In this document: positions 16,244 through 25,143 of the stretch, piece after piece
Position numbering within the stretch: position 1 is the first letter of the stretch
Layout of the letters: the number at the start of each line of letters is the position of its first letter
Origin: Porphyromonadaceae bacterium
GTDB lineage: Bacteria; Bacteroidota; Bacteroidia; Bacteroidales; Porphyromonadaceae
NCBI GenBank assembly: GCA_030528555.1
Contig: JAUMYQ010000004.1
Location: forward strand, 1-64,000
Length of the DNA stretch: 64,000 nucleotides
Reading direction: 5' to 3'
Made by a program: the position numbers and the translations under genes
The notes under the pieces: model-generated
Told to the model about the DNA's origin: nothing
The model's database searches: none
What the model saw: the letters and a program-made list of their open reading frames with translations, nothing else

Positions 16244-17527
16244 TTAGCTTGATTTGTCTGTATTATGAGCAAATGGCAGGAAGAAAGAGAGCAGAATAAC
16301 GGGGATGGCAGCAATCAATACCGCGATGAAAAAGCCCTGATATCCCAGGAGCATACTAAGCTTGCCACTAATCATCCCTGGCACCATCACACTGAGGTTC
16401 ATGAGGCTGTTGGCAAAGGCGTAATGTGCCATCTGATATTTCCCTGGGGCAATCTGCTGCATCATGAAAAGCGTTACCCCCACGAAGCCAAAGCCGTAGC
16501 TGAAGTACTCAAAGACGATTCCCGTGGTGATCCAGGCAAGGCTAGAGGGTTGATAGAGGGCTAGTAAGAAGAAGACACCGAAGGGGACGTTGAATATCAG
16601 CACCAACGAAGAGAGCACACGCCTTAGACCAAAGTGCGAGATATAGTACCCCGAGAGGATTGACCCAACGATAAAGGCAATCGTACCAGCCGTACCGTAG
16701 ATGACACCATAGTGCTCATTGCTCAAGCCGATACCTCCCTGCTCTATCGGATCTTTTAGGAAGAGTGGCGCAACCTTCATTGCCAACCCCTCGGCCAAGC
16801 GATAGAGAAAGATGAACGCAAGATAGAGCCAAATGTACTTCTTTGTGAAGAACGAGCGCACTACTTCTAGAAGCTCCGCCATCCCATCATTGAAGCTTTT
16901 AGCTTGGCTCTTCCTAGTCTCTCGAGGGAGTACCCAGAGATGATATACAGCCAACAGCAGCATGATTGCCCCACTGATGCCCATAATGACCATCCACGCC
17001 TTGGTCTGCCCCATAGTTTGCGCCAAACGACCTGCCAAATAGACAAGAAAGCCATTGGTAAGTATCTTAGCTAGGTTATAGAAGGCGCCCTGCCAGCCAA
17101 CGTACTCCCCTTGCTGACGCTCCGAGAGCTCCTGCATATAGATACCATCGCCAGCGATGTCATGCGTTGACCCACTGACAGCCATGACCGCCATTAGGGC
17201 AAGGGCGATACTAAAGAAAGATGGCAAGGGTAAAGCAAAGGCAATGAGCCCGAACATCAGGGCTGTAATCATCTCGGTAATGATGATGTATTGCCTCTTC
17301 GTTCCAATGAGCTCCATCACAAGGCTAAAGATCGGTTTGAGAGACCATGGAAGGATGAGCAGCGAGGTCCAGTAAGTAATCTCCTCGTTGCTGATGCCAA
17401 GGTCCTTGAACATCAGTACCGATACCACCGACAGGGTCACAAAGGGTAGCCCCATGCCGAAGTACACCGAGGGAACCCACTTAATCGGACTACCCTTGGG
17501 CTTGTCTGTCTGGAAAGTCTGTGTCAT
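16244..17527 (-). CDS. AmpG-like MFS transporter
   Basis: A 427-residue membrane protein with about 12 hydrophobic segments, of the peptide/acetyl-CoA/drug (PAT) branch of the major facilitator superfamily, which includes the muropeptide permease AmpG. The N-terminal PSVYFGMGLPFVTLSVVSVL segment, SLLILPWSLKPI and GSTHDIAGDGIYMQEL near residue 118 are typical of Bacteroidetes AmpG-like proteins. The substrate cannot be settled; anhydromuropeptides are one possibility. It lies between folD (2 bases upstream) and purB (11 bases downstream). Confidence 0.85.
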   Translation of the reverse strand: MTQTFQTDKPKGSPIKWVPSVYFGMGLPFVTLSVVSVLMFKDLGISNEEITYWTSLLILPWSLKPIFSLVMELIGTKRQYIIITEMITALMFGLIAFALPLPSFFSIALALMAVMAVSGSTHDIAGDGIYMQELSERQQGEYVGWQGAFYNLAKILTNGFLVYLAGRLAQTMGQTKAWMVIMGISGAIMLLLAVYHLWVLPRETRKSQAKSFNDGMAELLEVVRSFFTKKYIWLYLAFIFLYRLAEGLAMKVAPLFLKDPIEQGGIGLSNEHYGVIYGTAGTIAFIVGSILSGYYISHFGLRRVLSSLVLIFNVPFGVFFLLALYQPSSLAWITTGIVFEYFSYGFGFVGVTLFMMQQIAPGKYQMAHYAFANSLMNLSVMVPGMISGKLSMLLGYQGFFIAVLIAAIPVILLSFFLPFAHNTDKSS

Positions 17528-17529
17528 AG

Positions 17530-18417
17530 TTATACGTTTTTAGCAGCTTGAAGAGTATTGAGCATGAGAGAAACTATCGTCATTGGTCCGACTCCTCCAG
17601 GCACTGGCGTGATAGCCGAAGCAAGGGGAGCGACCTCATCAAAACAAACATCCCCCAAAAGACGAAAGCCACTCTTGCGAGAAGGGTCTGGCACTCGAGT
17701 AGTACCCACATCAACGATCACGGCCCCAGGCTTCACCATATCGGCCGTTACGAAGCCAGGTACACCAAGGGCAGCTATGATGATGTCGGCCTCCCTGCAT
17801 AACTCCCTGATATTGGGCGTACGGCTGTGGCAAACTGTCACGGTGCAGTCTCCTGGATTACCCTTATGCAGGAGGAGCTGCGCCATCGGTTTGCCCACAA
17901 TATTACTACGCCCTAGCACTACGCAGTGCTTACCTCGAGTATCGATTTCGTTTCTCTTGAGCAATTCTACAATGCCCTTTGGAGTAGCAGAGACGAAGCA
18001 AGGCAAGCCAATACTCATCCTCCCTACATTGATTGGGTGAAAGCCGTCCACATCTTTCTTGGGATCGACGGCTTCGATGATCTTCTGCTCATCAATATGA
18101 CGAGGCAGTGGGAGCTGAACGATGAAGCCCGTCACGTCCGTATCGGCATTGAGGCGGTGGATGGCCGAGAGTAACTCCTCTTCGGTTACATCTTCCTCGT
18201 AACGAATGAGGGAGGAGCGAAAGCCCACCTCAGCGCAGGTCTTCATCTTGGCCGCTACATAGGTTTCGCTACCACCGTCATGTCCGACAAGGATAGCCAC
18301 AAGATGAGGGCTAGGCCTGCCTTGCGCTGTGATAGCCCTAACCTCATCGGCTATCTCTTGCTTGATAGCTTGGCTAGTTGTTTTGCCGTCCAGCAATCTG
18401 TACGTTGTCTGTCCCAT
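17530..18417 (-). CDS. folD: methylenetetrahydrofolate dehydrogenase/cyclohydrolase
   Basis: Bifunctional enzyme that interconverts 5,10-methylene-THF and 10-formyl-THF, providing formyl groups for purine synthesis and initiator tRNA. The 295-residue product has the Y-V-A-A-K motif with the catalytic lysine near residue 57, the QLPLPRHI loop, the nucleotide-binding segment [12 protein letters not shown] and the C-terminal [10 protein letters not shown]. It lies in a run gmk-folD-transporter-purB with gaps of 13 bases or less, so one-carbon and purine steps are grouped. Confidence 0.97.
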   Translation of the reverse strand: MGQTTYRLLDGKTTSQAIKQEIADEVRAITAQGRPSPHLVAILVGHDGGSETYVAAKMKTCAEVGFRSSLIRYEEDVTEEELLSAIHRLNADTDVTGFIVQLPLPRHIDEQKIIEAVDPKKDVDGFHPINVGRMSIGLPCFVSATPKGIVELLKRNEIDTRGKHCVVLGRSNIVGKPMAQLLLHKGNPGDCTVTVCHSRTPNIRELCREADIIIAALGVPGFVTADMVKPGAVIVDVGTTRVPDPSRKSGFRLLGDVCFDEVAPLASAITPVPGGVGPMTIVSLMLNTLQAAKNV

Positions 18418-18430
18418 AGTCTATATTGTG

Positions 18431-19006
18431 TTAGTCTTTTTGATTTAAAAACAAGCGGATACTCGCCTCCAACTCTCGATAGCAAATATCGAGATCGTCA
18501 TTGACGAGGCAGAGATCAAACTCGCTTGCATATTCCAGCTCCCTCTCTGCCTTGGCAAGGCGTTCTTCGATAACTTGAGGACTGTCAGTAGAGCGCATCT
18601 CGAGTCGATGACGCAGAGCTTCTATTGAAGGTGGAGCAATGAAGATCGCAAGGGCATCTTCCCCATAGGCACGCTTAATGTTTAGCCCACCCACATAGTC
18701 CACATCGAAGATCACATGGCTGCCCTCCCCAAAGATGCGCTCTACCTCCCTGCGGAGCGTTCCGTAGTATTTGCCCGCATAGACCTCCTCCCACTCAAGG
18801 AACTCCCCACGATCTATACGTTCTTTAAATTCTTCGGGCGAGAAGAAGTAGTACTCTACCCCGTGCTGCTCGGCCCCACGAGGAGAACGACTGGTGGCCG
18901 AAATAGAAAAGCGTAGTCTCAAACCAGGTGCCTGACGCATCAGCCTACCGATAAGCGTACTCTTGCCTGTCCCCGAAGGGGCAGATATAATGATAAGTTT
19001 ACCCAT
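18431..19006 (-). CDS. gmk: guanylate kinase
   Basis: Phosphorylates GMP and dGMP to the diphosphates. The 191-residue protein from the ATG at 19006 starts MGKLIIISAPSGTGKST, with the P-loop at residues 9-16, and keeps the GMP-binding segments ISATSRSPRGAE and GVEYYF, and the VIFDVDYVGG segment. The frame is open 16 codons further upstream, but that extension runs into the hairpin at 19018-19060 and does not fit the family. It is followed by folD after 13 bases. Confidence 0.96.
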   Translation of the reverse strand: MGKLIIISAPSGTGKSTLIGRLMRQAPGLRLRFSISATSRSPRGAEQHGVEYYFFSPEEFKERIDRGEFLEWEEVYAGKYYGTLRREVERIFGEGSHVIFDVDYVGGLNIKRAYGEDALAIFIAPPSIEALRHRLEMRSTDSPQVIEERLAKAERELEYASEFDLCLVNDDLDICYRELEASIRLFLNQKD

Positions 19007-19017
19007 ATAGAAACGTT

Positions 19018-19060
19018 CAGGGGGCGTGTAGCAGAGCATCAGTCCACCACACACCCCCTG
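19018..19060 (-). terminator. hairpin between recA and gmk
   Basis: CAGGGGGCGTGT (19018-19029) pairs with ACACACCCCCTG (19049-19060) with one G-T wobble. It lies just after recA and 11 bases before the gmk start. No clear T run follows, so it may be a weak terminator or a processing site within a recA-gmk transcript. Confidence 0.5.
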
Positions 19061-19079
19061 TAAGGATTAATTAGTCCAA

Positions 19080-20141
19080 TTACTTCTTGTCTGCACCAGC
19101 CCTAATTTTGGCCTCAATCTGCTTGGTAATATCTTCCGTAAGCTCAGGATTATCGGCAAGCGTTGCCTTGGCTGTGTCACGCCCCTGACCGAGCTTCGTA
19201 TCACCATAGCTAAACCATGAGCCGCTCTTCTTGATAATTTCCAGATCTACTCCTAGATCTATCACTTCCCCCATACGAGAGATACCCTCACCATAGAGAA
19301 TATCGAACTGAGCTCTCTTGAACGGAGGGGCAACCTTGTTCTTGACAACCTTAACCTTGGTCAGATTTCCAAACTGCTCTTCTCCGTCTTTGAGAGGCGA
19401 ACTTCTGCGAATCTCAAGGCGTACTGAGGCGTAAAACTTGAGAGCATTACCTCCTGTAGTCGTCTCGGGATTGCCGCCATAGCTCGTCCCTATCTTCTCA
19501 CGCATCTGATTGATGAAGATACAAGTGGTATTACTCTTGTTGATTGCTCCAGTCATCTTACGCAGAGCCTGAGACATCAGACGAGCATGCAGCCCTACCT
19601 TGCTCTCTCCCATATCCCCCTCGATCTCAGACTTCGGAGTTAGGGCCGCCACCGAGTCGATGACCACAAGATCTACAGCTCCCGAGCGGATAAGTTGCTC
19701 GGCAATGTCGAGCGCTTGCTCCCCATTGTCGGGCTGCGATATCCACAAACTATTGACATCCACCCCGAGGGCCTGTGCATAGGTAGGGTCAAAAGCGTGC
19801 TCCGCATCCACAATGGCAGCAATGCCTCCCGCTCTCTGCACCTCCGCAATGGCATGGATGGCTAGTGTAGTCTTCCCCGAAGACTCCTGCCCATAGATCT
19901 CCACAATACGGCCACGAGGATAGCCCCCTACCCCCAAAGCGAGGTCAAGAGTAAGCGACCCCGTCGGAATAACACTCACAGTCTCTATGGGCTTGGCCCC
20001 CATGTTCATTATAGAACCCTTGCCATGGACCTTCTCAATATTGGCCATTGCGGCCTCGAGGGCCCTAGCTTTCTTTTCTTCCAACGTAAGCTCCTCCTTT
20101 TTGCCTCTGGAGCTTTTGGCTGTCACTACTTCTTCGCTCAT
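19080..20141 (-). CDS. recA: recombinase RecA
   Basis: Strand-exchange ATPase central to recombinational repair. The 353-residue protein has the Walker A loop GQESSGKTT, the [11 protein letters not shown]alker B strand, the NQMREKIG segment and the [17 protein letters not shown] region. The N terminus is lysine-rich (about 35 residues before the core), normal for Bacteroidetes. No LexA-like box was recognised in the 59 bases upstream. Followed by a hairpin and then gmk. Confidence 0.98.
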   Translation of the reverse strand: MSEEVVTAKSSRGKKEELTLEEKKARALEAAMANIEKVHGKGSIMNMGAKPIETVSVIPTGSLTLDLALGVGGYPRGRIVEIYGQESSGKTTLAIHAIAEVQRAGGIAAIVDAEHAFDPTYAQALGVDVNSLWISQPDNGEQALDIAEQLIRSGAVDLVVIDSVAALTPKSEIEGDMGESKVGLHARLMSQALRKMTGAINKSNTTCIFINQMREKIGTSYGGNPETTTGGNALKFYASVRLEIRRSSPLKDGEEQFGNLTKVKVVKNKVAPPFKRAQFDILYGEGISRMGEVIDLGVDLEIIKKSGSWFSYGDTKLGQGRDTAKATLADNPELTEDITKQIEAKIRAGADKK

Positions 20142-20200
20142 ATATTATACAATGTATTTGATGCACTAGATTTTCATCCTCCTCGTGGCGATAACCTGTC

Positions 20201-20662
20201 TTAACGGGGCAGCAACAATATCTGCCTAGCATGCTCTGCCGTCATGATATCCCTGCCACGAAGCACATGTTTTATACTCCTTGTAGAAGCATCTATGACA
20301 AAGGTCGTACGCTCTACGCCCATATACCTGCGGCCGTACATACTCTTCTCTTTCCACACACCGAAATGCTGACTTAGGGCCGCATCTACATCCACAATGA
20401 GCCTAAAGGGCAAATTATGCTTAGCGATAAAACTGTGGTGGCTTCGTTCGCTATCCTTACTCACACCCACAACAGCATAGCCCGCTGCCTGCAGGGCTGC
20501 ATAGCCATCGCGCAGACTACAAGCCTGAGCAGTGCAACCTGCTGTATTGTCTTTAGGGTAAAAATATAATACCAAGTAGCGCCCATCATACTGAGAGAGG
20601 CGTACCTCCTGCCCCATGTGATCCATACCGAGCAGGTCATCAACGATATCTCCTACGTTCAT
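20201..20662 (-). CDS. bcp: peroxiredoxin of the BCP/PrxQ type
   Basis: Thiol peroxidase that reduces hydrogen and organic peroxides. The 153-residue product has the YFYPKDNTAGCTAQACSLRD motif, giving the peroxidatic cysteine C43 and the resolving cysteine C48 spaced five apart as in two-cysteine BCPs. It is a single-domain cytoplasmic protein. A TATCTTTG box lies 25 bases upstream of the start, so it probably has its own promoter; recA follows in the same direction after 59 bases. A role in oxygen tolerance of an anaerobe is inferred. Confidence 0.95.
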   Translation of the reverse strand: MNVGDIVDDLLGMDHMGQEVRLSQYDGRYLVLYFYPKDNTAGCTAQACSLRDGYAALQAAGYAVVGVSKDSERSHHSFIAKHNLPFRLIVDVDAALSQHFGVWKEKSMYGRRYMGVERTTFVIDASTRSIKHVLRGRDIMTAEHARQILLLPR

Positions 20663-20687
20663 TTAGCTAGGTTCTTGAACTTACAAA

Positions 20688-20695
20688 CAAAGATA
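20688..20695 (-). promoter_or_regulatory. candidate -7 box of bcp
   Basis: TATCTTTG on the minus strand matches TAnnTTTG exactly and lies 25 bases before the bcp ATG, leaving a short leader. A -33 TTTG at the expected distance was not seen. Confidence 0.45.
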
Positions 20696-20824
20696 ACGAA
20701 ATTATCGCCTTACGCTGTTTGCCCTCTCGGCCTAGGGAACGAGTTTAGAACCGATATAGTCTACTACCGCTCTAGACATGCTTCTCCTCCTTCCTGAGAC
20801 AAATAAAATTTCCCTTTACTTCTT

Positions 20825-20865
20825 CGAAAAAACGCTCGGGAATACTCAAAAAAAGCTCCCGAACT
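20825..20865 (+). repeat. 22-bp-phased intergenic repeat, copy C (decayed)
   Basis: Two recognisable cores, CTCGGGAA at 20835 and CTCCCGAA at 20856, 21 bp apart, joined by an AATACTCAAAAAAAG linker like the first linker of copy A. A further degraded core may start at 20877 (CTCCTAAT). The rest of the element is missing. Confidence 0.7.
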
Positions 20866-20918
20866 TCCGCCCTGAGCTCCTAATCTTTTGCCCTCTCTTG
20901 GAAGCTCATTTGAAAGAT

Positions 20919-22046
20919 CTAATAATATACCTCAGCAATAATGGGGTAGTGATCGCTGACCTGGATACTCTTATCGACAACGCACCCCACTGGCTCAAAA
21001 GCTCGGCCCAACAAAATATGATCAATACGCACAAGAAAAAACCATGTAGAGAACGAAATTCCAGCCCCATGCCCCGCCTCAACAAAAGCATCACTCAGCC
21101 CTGTGGCTATTTTGCGTCGCGTGTATGACAGAGGAGTATCGTTGAAGTCTCCACAAACAATGATGCGATCCGTAGCTTCACCAGCAATGATGGTATGGAT
21201 AACGTTGGCCTGCCTATTGTGCTGCTCAAAGGTAGGTGCAAACTTACCTCGTACAGCATCCTTTAACCCCATGGCATTACGGTCTTTGAGGAACTGTATA
21301 TAAGTCTCTCCATCACGCTTCTTGAGCCGAAACGACTCTAGATGCAGATTAAAGATCGTAGTCTCTCCATCGGGCATCTGCACCTTATACATCATCCCTC
21401 CATTGGCACTTGAGGTAAGAGGCAAACGTTTGTAATCGTTGATTGGAAACCTCGAGAGGAGTATCAACATACTGCCACCAGTCTGCACATAACCCTTGTG
21501 CATATACGGATAATCTTCGCCCAGATATTGACTAATCTGCTTAAACGTTACCCCATAGCGTGGGCTCTCTGCCAGCAAGGCCTCTTGCAAGCAAACGATA
21601 TCCGCCTCACTAGCCTTAATATATTGTAGGACAGGGTTAGGCCTAGCCGAGCTGTGCCGACGAAAACCGAAAGCATTGACGTTGTACGAAAGGATGCGCA
21701 ACGATGCTTGCCCCTCAAGGAGTTCCTCTTTCTGTGTCCGATTCATAGGGAAGTAAATCAACACCGAGGGTAGAGATACGGCGAAGACAAGCCCGAGAAA
21801 CAATACCATACGCCAGCGGCGTAGCAAGAGCCAGCAGCACAAGATCGCGACATAGCCTCCCAACACGAGTGGAAAGAGTAGCCCTAGTACAGCAGGAATC
21901 ACAGTATAGATTGGGGGAATGTAGGGAGCAAGGATTGCGAGAATATAAAGCCCCCCAACAATGAGCGTTAGGGCATATAGAATGAGCGCAAAGCTCCCTT
22001 TGACAAAGCGCCAGAGGGCCCTCAGGATGTTCAGAACAGCAACCAT
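20919..22046 (-). CDS. membrane-anchored endonuclease/exonuclease/phosphatase-fold protein
   Basis: A 375-residue protein. The first 95 residues hold three hydrophobic segments (about 10-35, 40-62, 66-88); the rest is an EEP domain with the family motifs LRILSYNVNAF (near 107), CLQEA, VCGDFNDTP and VSDHYPII, which supply metal and phosphate ligands. Substrates in this superfamily range from DNA to inositol phosphates and lipids, so the function is open. The membrane anchor suggests an envelope-facing hydrolase. It is the last gene of the run from pheS downwards and lies 39 bases after the first rhomboid. Confidence 0.85.
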   Translation of the reverse strand: MVAVLNILRALWRFVKGSFALILYALTLIVGGLYILAILAPYIPPIYTVIPAVLGLLFPLVLGGYVAILCCWLLLRRWRMVLFLGLVFAVSLPSVLIYFPMNRTQKEELLEGQASLRILSYNVNAFGFRRHSSARPNPVLQYIKASEADIVCLQEALLAESPRYGVTFKQISQYLGEDYPYMHKGYVQTGGSMLILLSRFPINDYKRLPLTSSANGGMMYKVQMPDGETTIFNLHLESFRLKKRDGETYIQFLKDRNAMGLKDAVRGKFAPTFEQHNRQANVIHTIIAGEATDRIIVCGDFNDTPLSYTRRKIATGLSDAFVEAGHGAGISFSTWFFLVRIDHILLGRAFEPVGCVVDKSIQVSDHYPIIAEVYY

Positions 22047-22085
22047 AACCTCGCTAGTCCTCTATTCGATGCTCTTCACTTGACC

Positions 22086-22835
22086 TCATTTGCTGCCCCG
22101 AGGGCTTCGTTTTTGGGTCTTCAGCCATTCACGCTCCTCTCGACTGAGGCTATGGGTACCACTGCGACGTGCTTGCTCAATAAGCCGTTGACACTCCCCC
22201 TCATCTTGCTCTCGCCTTCTAGATCTTTTCCCATCGTCCCAAAGCCAATAGCATACACAGCCAGCAAAAACTCCACCGACATGGGCAAGTAGTCCTCCAA
22301 TATTACCGCGCCCAAGGAGACTTATGAGCAAGAGCCCCATAGCCAAGTGCCACAGCCGAAGCCTTCCCCATCGTCTCTCGGAGACTACATGCCCTGGCCA
22401 GAGCAACACATTGAGGGTACAAAGCCCAAAGACAGCAGACGATGAGCCCACCAAAGCATATGCTTCGTAATACGCCCCCCATGCAGAGAGAGCAGCAGCC
22501 CCAAGAGTATAGAAGAAAGCCCCCGAAATAGTCGCCAGAGCGATAAGAAGCATCAATCGCCATCGCCCCAAAGGTATCGCCAAGGTATAGAAATAAGCCA
22601 AAGCTACGAGATTAAACACAAGATGCAATAGGTCGACATGGATAAGAGCATAGGTCAATGCCGTCCATGGACGTGTCAGCCAGACATAGCTAGTAGGACG
22701 GAACACCCAACGCTGCAAGCTACATTCTCCAGGACCGTCTGCCCAAGGTGTTAGCGAATAGACAAAAATCAGGACAACGCAAACGGTAAACCATTCCACA
22801 AAGCCCCAACGTCTTGACCATAGCAAACTAGCCAT
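22086..22835 (-). CDS. rhomboid-family intramembrane serine protease (second of pair)
   Basis: A 249-residue membrane protein with about six helices. The catalytic serine sits in GSSSA (S132), the histidine in LAHVGG (H185), and a supporting H71-x3-N75 pair lies in helix 2, so the dyad is complete. It cleaves substrates inside the membrane; targets are unknown. The C-terminal 45 residues are charged and cytoplasmic. The start overlaps the end of the other rhomboid by 8 bases, but the two proteins are clearly diverged, so this is not a recent duplication. Confidence 0.92.
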   Translation of the reverse strand: MASLLWSRRWGFVEWFTVCVVLIFVYSLTPWADGPGECSLQRWVFRPTSYVWLTRPWTALTYALIHVDLLHLVFNLVALAYFYTLAIPLGRWRLMLLIALATISGAFFYTLGAAALSAWGAYYEAYALVGSSSAVFGLCTLNVLLWPGHVVSERRWGRLRLWHLAMGLLLISLLGRGNIGGLLAHVGGVFAGCVCYWLWDDGKRSRRREQDEGECQRLIEQARRSGTHSLSREEREWLKTQKRSPRGSK

Positions 22836-23544
22836 CCCCTCCTCCTATGCGTCCCTTACTACGCCACAGACGAATGAGTATATAGCCACCTATCATCCCA
22901 CCAAGGTGAGCGAAGTGCCCGACATTGCTCCCTGGAGAGGGATGCAACCCCAGATATAACTCTAGTAGGCCATAGCCAATGACCATATATTTGGCCTTGA
23001 TAGGAAAAGGAAGAGGGAAAAGGAACAATTCTCTATTGGGGAATATCATACCAAAGGCCAGCAAAAGACCAAAGATGGCTCCCGAAGCTCCTACGCCAAG
23101 TGGTAAATTCAAAAATGGCTGTACCGTAGCAGGCAGCCCTACGGCCGAACCAAAGATCTGGATAAACTCAACAGCCCAAACAACCTGCTGCAACAAGGCA
23201 GCCGACACCCCACAAGCGAGATAGAAATATAAATAGCGTATCGCCCCCCAATATCGCTCTATAACACTACCAAAGAGCCACAAAGCATACATATTAAATA
23301 GGAGATGCTGTGCACCATGAGTACTGTGCAGAAACATGTGACTGAACCATTGCCAAAGCCCAAAGGCATCGGAGAACATATAGTGCAACCCAAGCCGATC
23401 CGTCAGGTCGAAGCCCATACGCCCATGCCAAACGAGCTGAGCCAACCACATGAGGACATTGATAATGATTAAGCGGAGGGTCATTGGTGTCGCCGAGCGA
23501 CCTATATCGAAACGGTTATTACTCAATCTCTGACGATTCATCAT
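22828..23544 (-). CDS. rhomboid-family intramembrane serine protease (first of pair)
   Basis: A 238-residue membrane protein with the rhomboid fold: serine in GASGAIFG (S154), histidine in HFAHLGG (H213), N84 in helix 2, and a large first loop rich in aromatic residues (60-80). Between helices 3 and 4 it has a longer insert than its neighbour. It lies 7 bases downstream of the acyltransferase gene and overlaps the second rhomboid, so both are probably made from the same transcript. Substrate unknown. Confidence 0.93.
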   Translation of the reverse strand: MMNRQRLSNNRFDIGRSATPMTLRLIIINVLMWLAQLVWHGRMGFDLTDRLGLHYMFSDAFGLWQWFSHMFLHSTHGAQHLLFNMYALWLFGSVIERYWGAIRYLYFYLACGVSAALLQQVVWAVEFIQIFGSAVGLPATVQPFLNLPLGVGASGAIFGLLLAFGMIFPNRELFLFPLPFPIKAKYMVIGYGLLELYLGLHPSPGSNVGHFAHLGGMIGGYILIRLWRSKGRIGGGDG

Positions 23545-23551
23545 TACTTAT

Positions 23552-24697
23552 CTAAGCTCTACCACCACACAAGATCTCAAGTACACGAGGAGCGAAGCGG
23601 AGAAGCAGTTTGTATCCAATAATACTATAGACCAATGCGCTGAGACACATAATCAAGCAAACCACAAGTTGCCCCCAAGGTGAAGAGACAATCGGCATCA
23701 TATACAGCACCCCTCGCACGAGGGTAATAATACCCAGCGTATGTGTAACATAAATAAAGAACGTTGCACTACCATACTTAAGTGAGGCTGAGCATATAGA
23801 CGGACGCGCAAAAGCTCTTGCCGAGACCATCAGGATGGAGGACACGATGAAGGGCATACCTAGGCGACTGATGTATTCGGTAGCAGGGGATGTGTTGCCG
23901 AATGTAATGAACCAAAAGAATAAAACAGCCACGCCGTAGGTGAAGTACTTGGCAAACCGCTGGCCTCGTACTTCCTCGCCCACAAATGTTGCCACGCCCC
24001 GACTAGCCACATACATACAATGGGCGATGAATGGCTCAAAGAGGCTCTTTCCTCTCAAGGCGAGGTATGCCCCGATGGCAAAGTGGATCGCCACAGGGCT
24101 AGAGATAATGGGTATGGGCTGGGGAGAGAAAATGTAGAGCGCATACCAGGCTAAGAGACCCCATCCCCTCATGTAGCGAATAAGAAGATAAATTAGGGGA
24201 GAAAGAGCCGTTAGGTAGATAATCTCACGAACATACCACAAGGGCCCATTAAGCGGAGCAAGGAAGACCCCCTCAAAAGAGAAAGGCAGGATCTGGGCAT
24301 ACTCTACTTCCGAGAAGCCAGGAGCAATACCAAGCTTAAGAGCAGCTGTATTTTTAACCCAAAGAAAGCCCCAAGTAATTAGGTTCCAAAGAATATAGGG
24401 AAGCAAGAGTGAGGCGGCACGCTTCTTGCACTCCCTGCCATAGAGCTCAGGAGTTAGCCCGACCGTAAACTTACCAAAGAGAAAATAGCCAGAGATAACG
24501 GAGAAGACAGCTACGGCCATAGCTCCAAACTTCAAGAACACAAGCTCTGAGATAGAGAAGGCTATCGAACCAAGCGAGCTGTAATCTATGGGCACTGAAC
24601 CACTAGTTATCGTCACACAGTGCGAGATGACTACCATAACAATAAGTGGTATACGCAGCGCACTAAGGTAAGTAGACTCTACTTTGGATATCTTCAT
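23552..24697 (-). CDS. acyltransferase 3 family membrane protein
   Basis: A 381-residue integral membrane protein with about ten hydrophobic helices. The N-terminal LSALRIPLIVMVVISHC segment carries the R-x10-H arrangement that marks acyltransferase 3 proteins, which O-acylate sugars of surface polysaccharides or peptidoglycan. The acceptor cannot be predicted here. It follows the MerR-like regulator gene by 5 bases. No glycan cluster is adjacent, so its target is probably encoded elsewhere. Confidence 0.85.
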   Translation of the reverse strand: MKISKVESTYLSALRIPLIVMVVISHCVTITSGSVPIDYSSLGSIAFSISELVFLKFGAMAVAVFSVISGYFLFGKFTVGLTPELYGRECKKRAASLLLPYILWNLITWGFLWVKNTAALKLGIAPGFSEVEYAQILPFSFEGVFLAPLNGPLWYVREIIYLTALSPLIYLLIRYMRGWGLLAWYALYIFSPQPIPIISSPVAIHFAIGAYLALRGKSLFEPFIAHCMYVASRGVATFVGEEVRGQRFAKYFTYGVAVLFFWFITFGNTSPATEYISRLGMPFIVSSILMVSARAFARPSICSASLKYGSATFFIYVTHTLGIITLVRGVLYMMPIVSSPWGQLVVCLIMCLSALVYSIIGYKLLLRFAPRVLEILCGGRA

Positions 24698-24702
24698 CGG
24701 GG

Positions 24703-25077
24703 TTAGTTGTCGTTTGAGATTTGCTCGTTAGGTTTGATGGCAAGGGCAGATTGCAGAGTACGCAAGCTATCCAAAGCCACTCGAAGCCTATCTAGGGCCT
24801 CCTGCCTCCGCTCAAGCGATGAGCCTCGATGGGTCAACTCCTCTTTGGCTCCTTGAATAGTGAGCTTACGCTCCTTAAGGAGATGACGAATGAGGCGTAA
24901 GCGATCGACATCCTCACGGCGATAACGTCTCGTTCCTCCAGGACTATATCGGGGGTTAACCCCATCAAACTCCTGCTCCCAGTAGCGGATTGTAGAGGTT
25001 GGCTCACCTACCTCTCGAGCCACTTCTCTGAAAGAATAGAACTGCTTCCCTGTCTTAGCCATACTTTGATCTGACAT
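24703..25077 (-). CDS. MerR-family transcriptional regulator
   Basis: A 124-residue protein with a MerR-type winged helix: FYSFREVAREVGEPTSTIRYWEQEF is the helix-turn-helix (residues 13-37) and the wing has the RRYRREDVDRLRLI motif. A short coiled-coil follows (about 90-113) but there is no ligand-binding domain or metal-site cysteines, so the signal is unknown. This short form is common in Bacteroidetes. It lies between manA (66 bases upstream) and the acyltransferase (5 bases downstream). Confidence 0.9.
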   Translation of the reverse strand: MSDQSMAKTGKQFYSFREVAREVGEPTSTIRYWEQEFDGVNPRYSPGGTRRYRREDVDRLRLIRHLLKERKLTIQGAKEELTHRGSSLERRQEALDRLRVALDSLRTLQSALAIKPNEQISNDN

Positions 25078-25143
25078 CCAGCCACAACCTCTAGTACTAT
25101 TATCCTAGATAGGCTGCGGCTTGAGATGCCATCACCTTATACT

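Noticed and set aside
20778..21128. 116-codon plus-strand open frame
   Set aside because: It runs from repeat remnant C into the antisense of the exo/endonuclease-fold gene; no family features.
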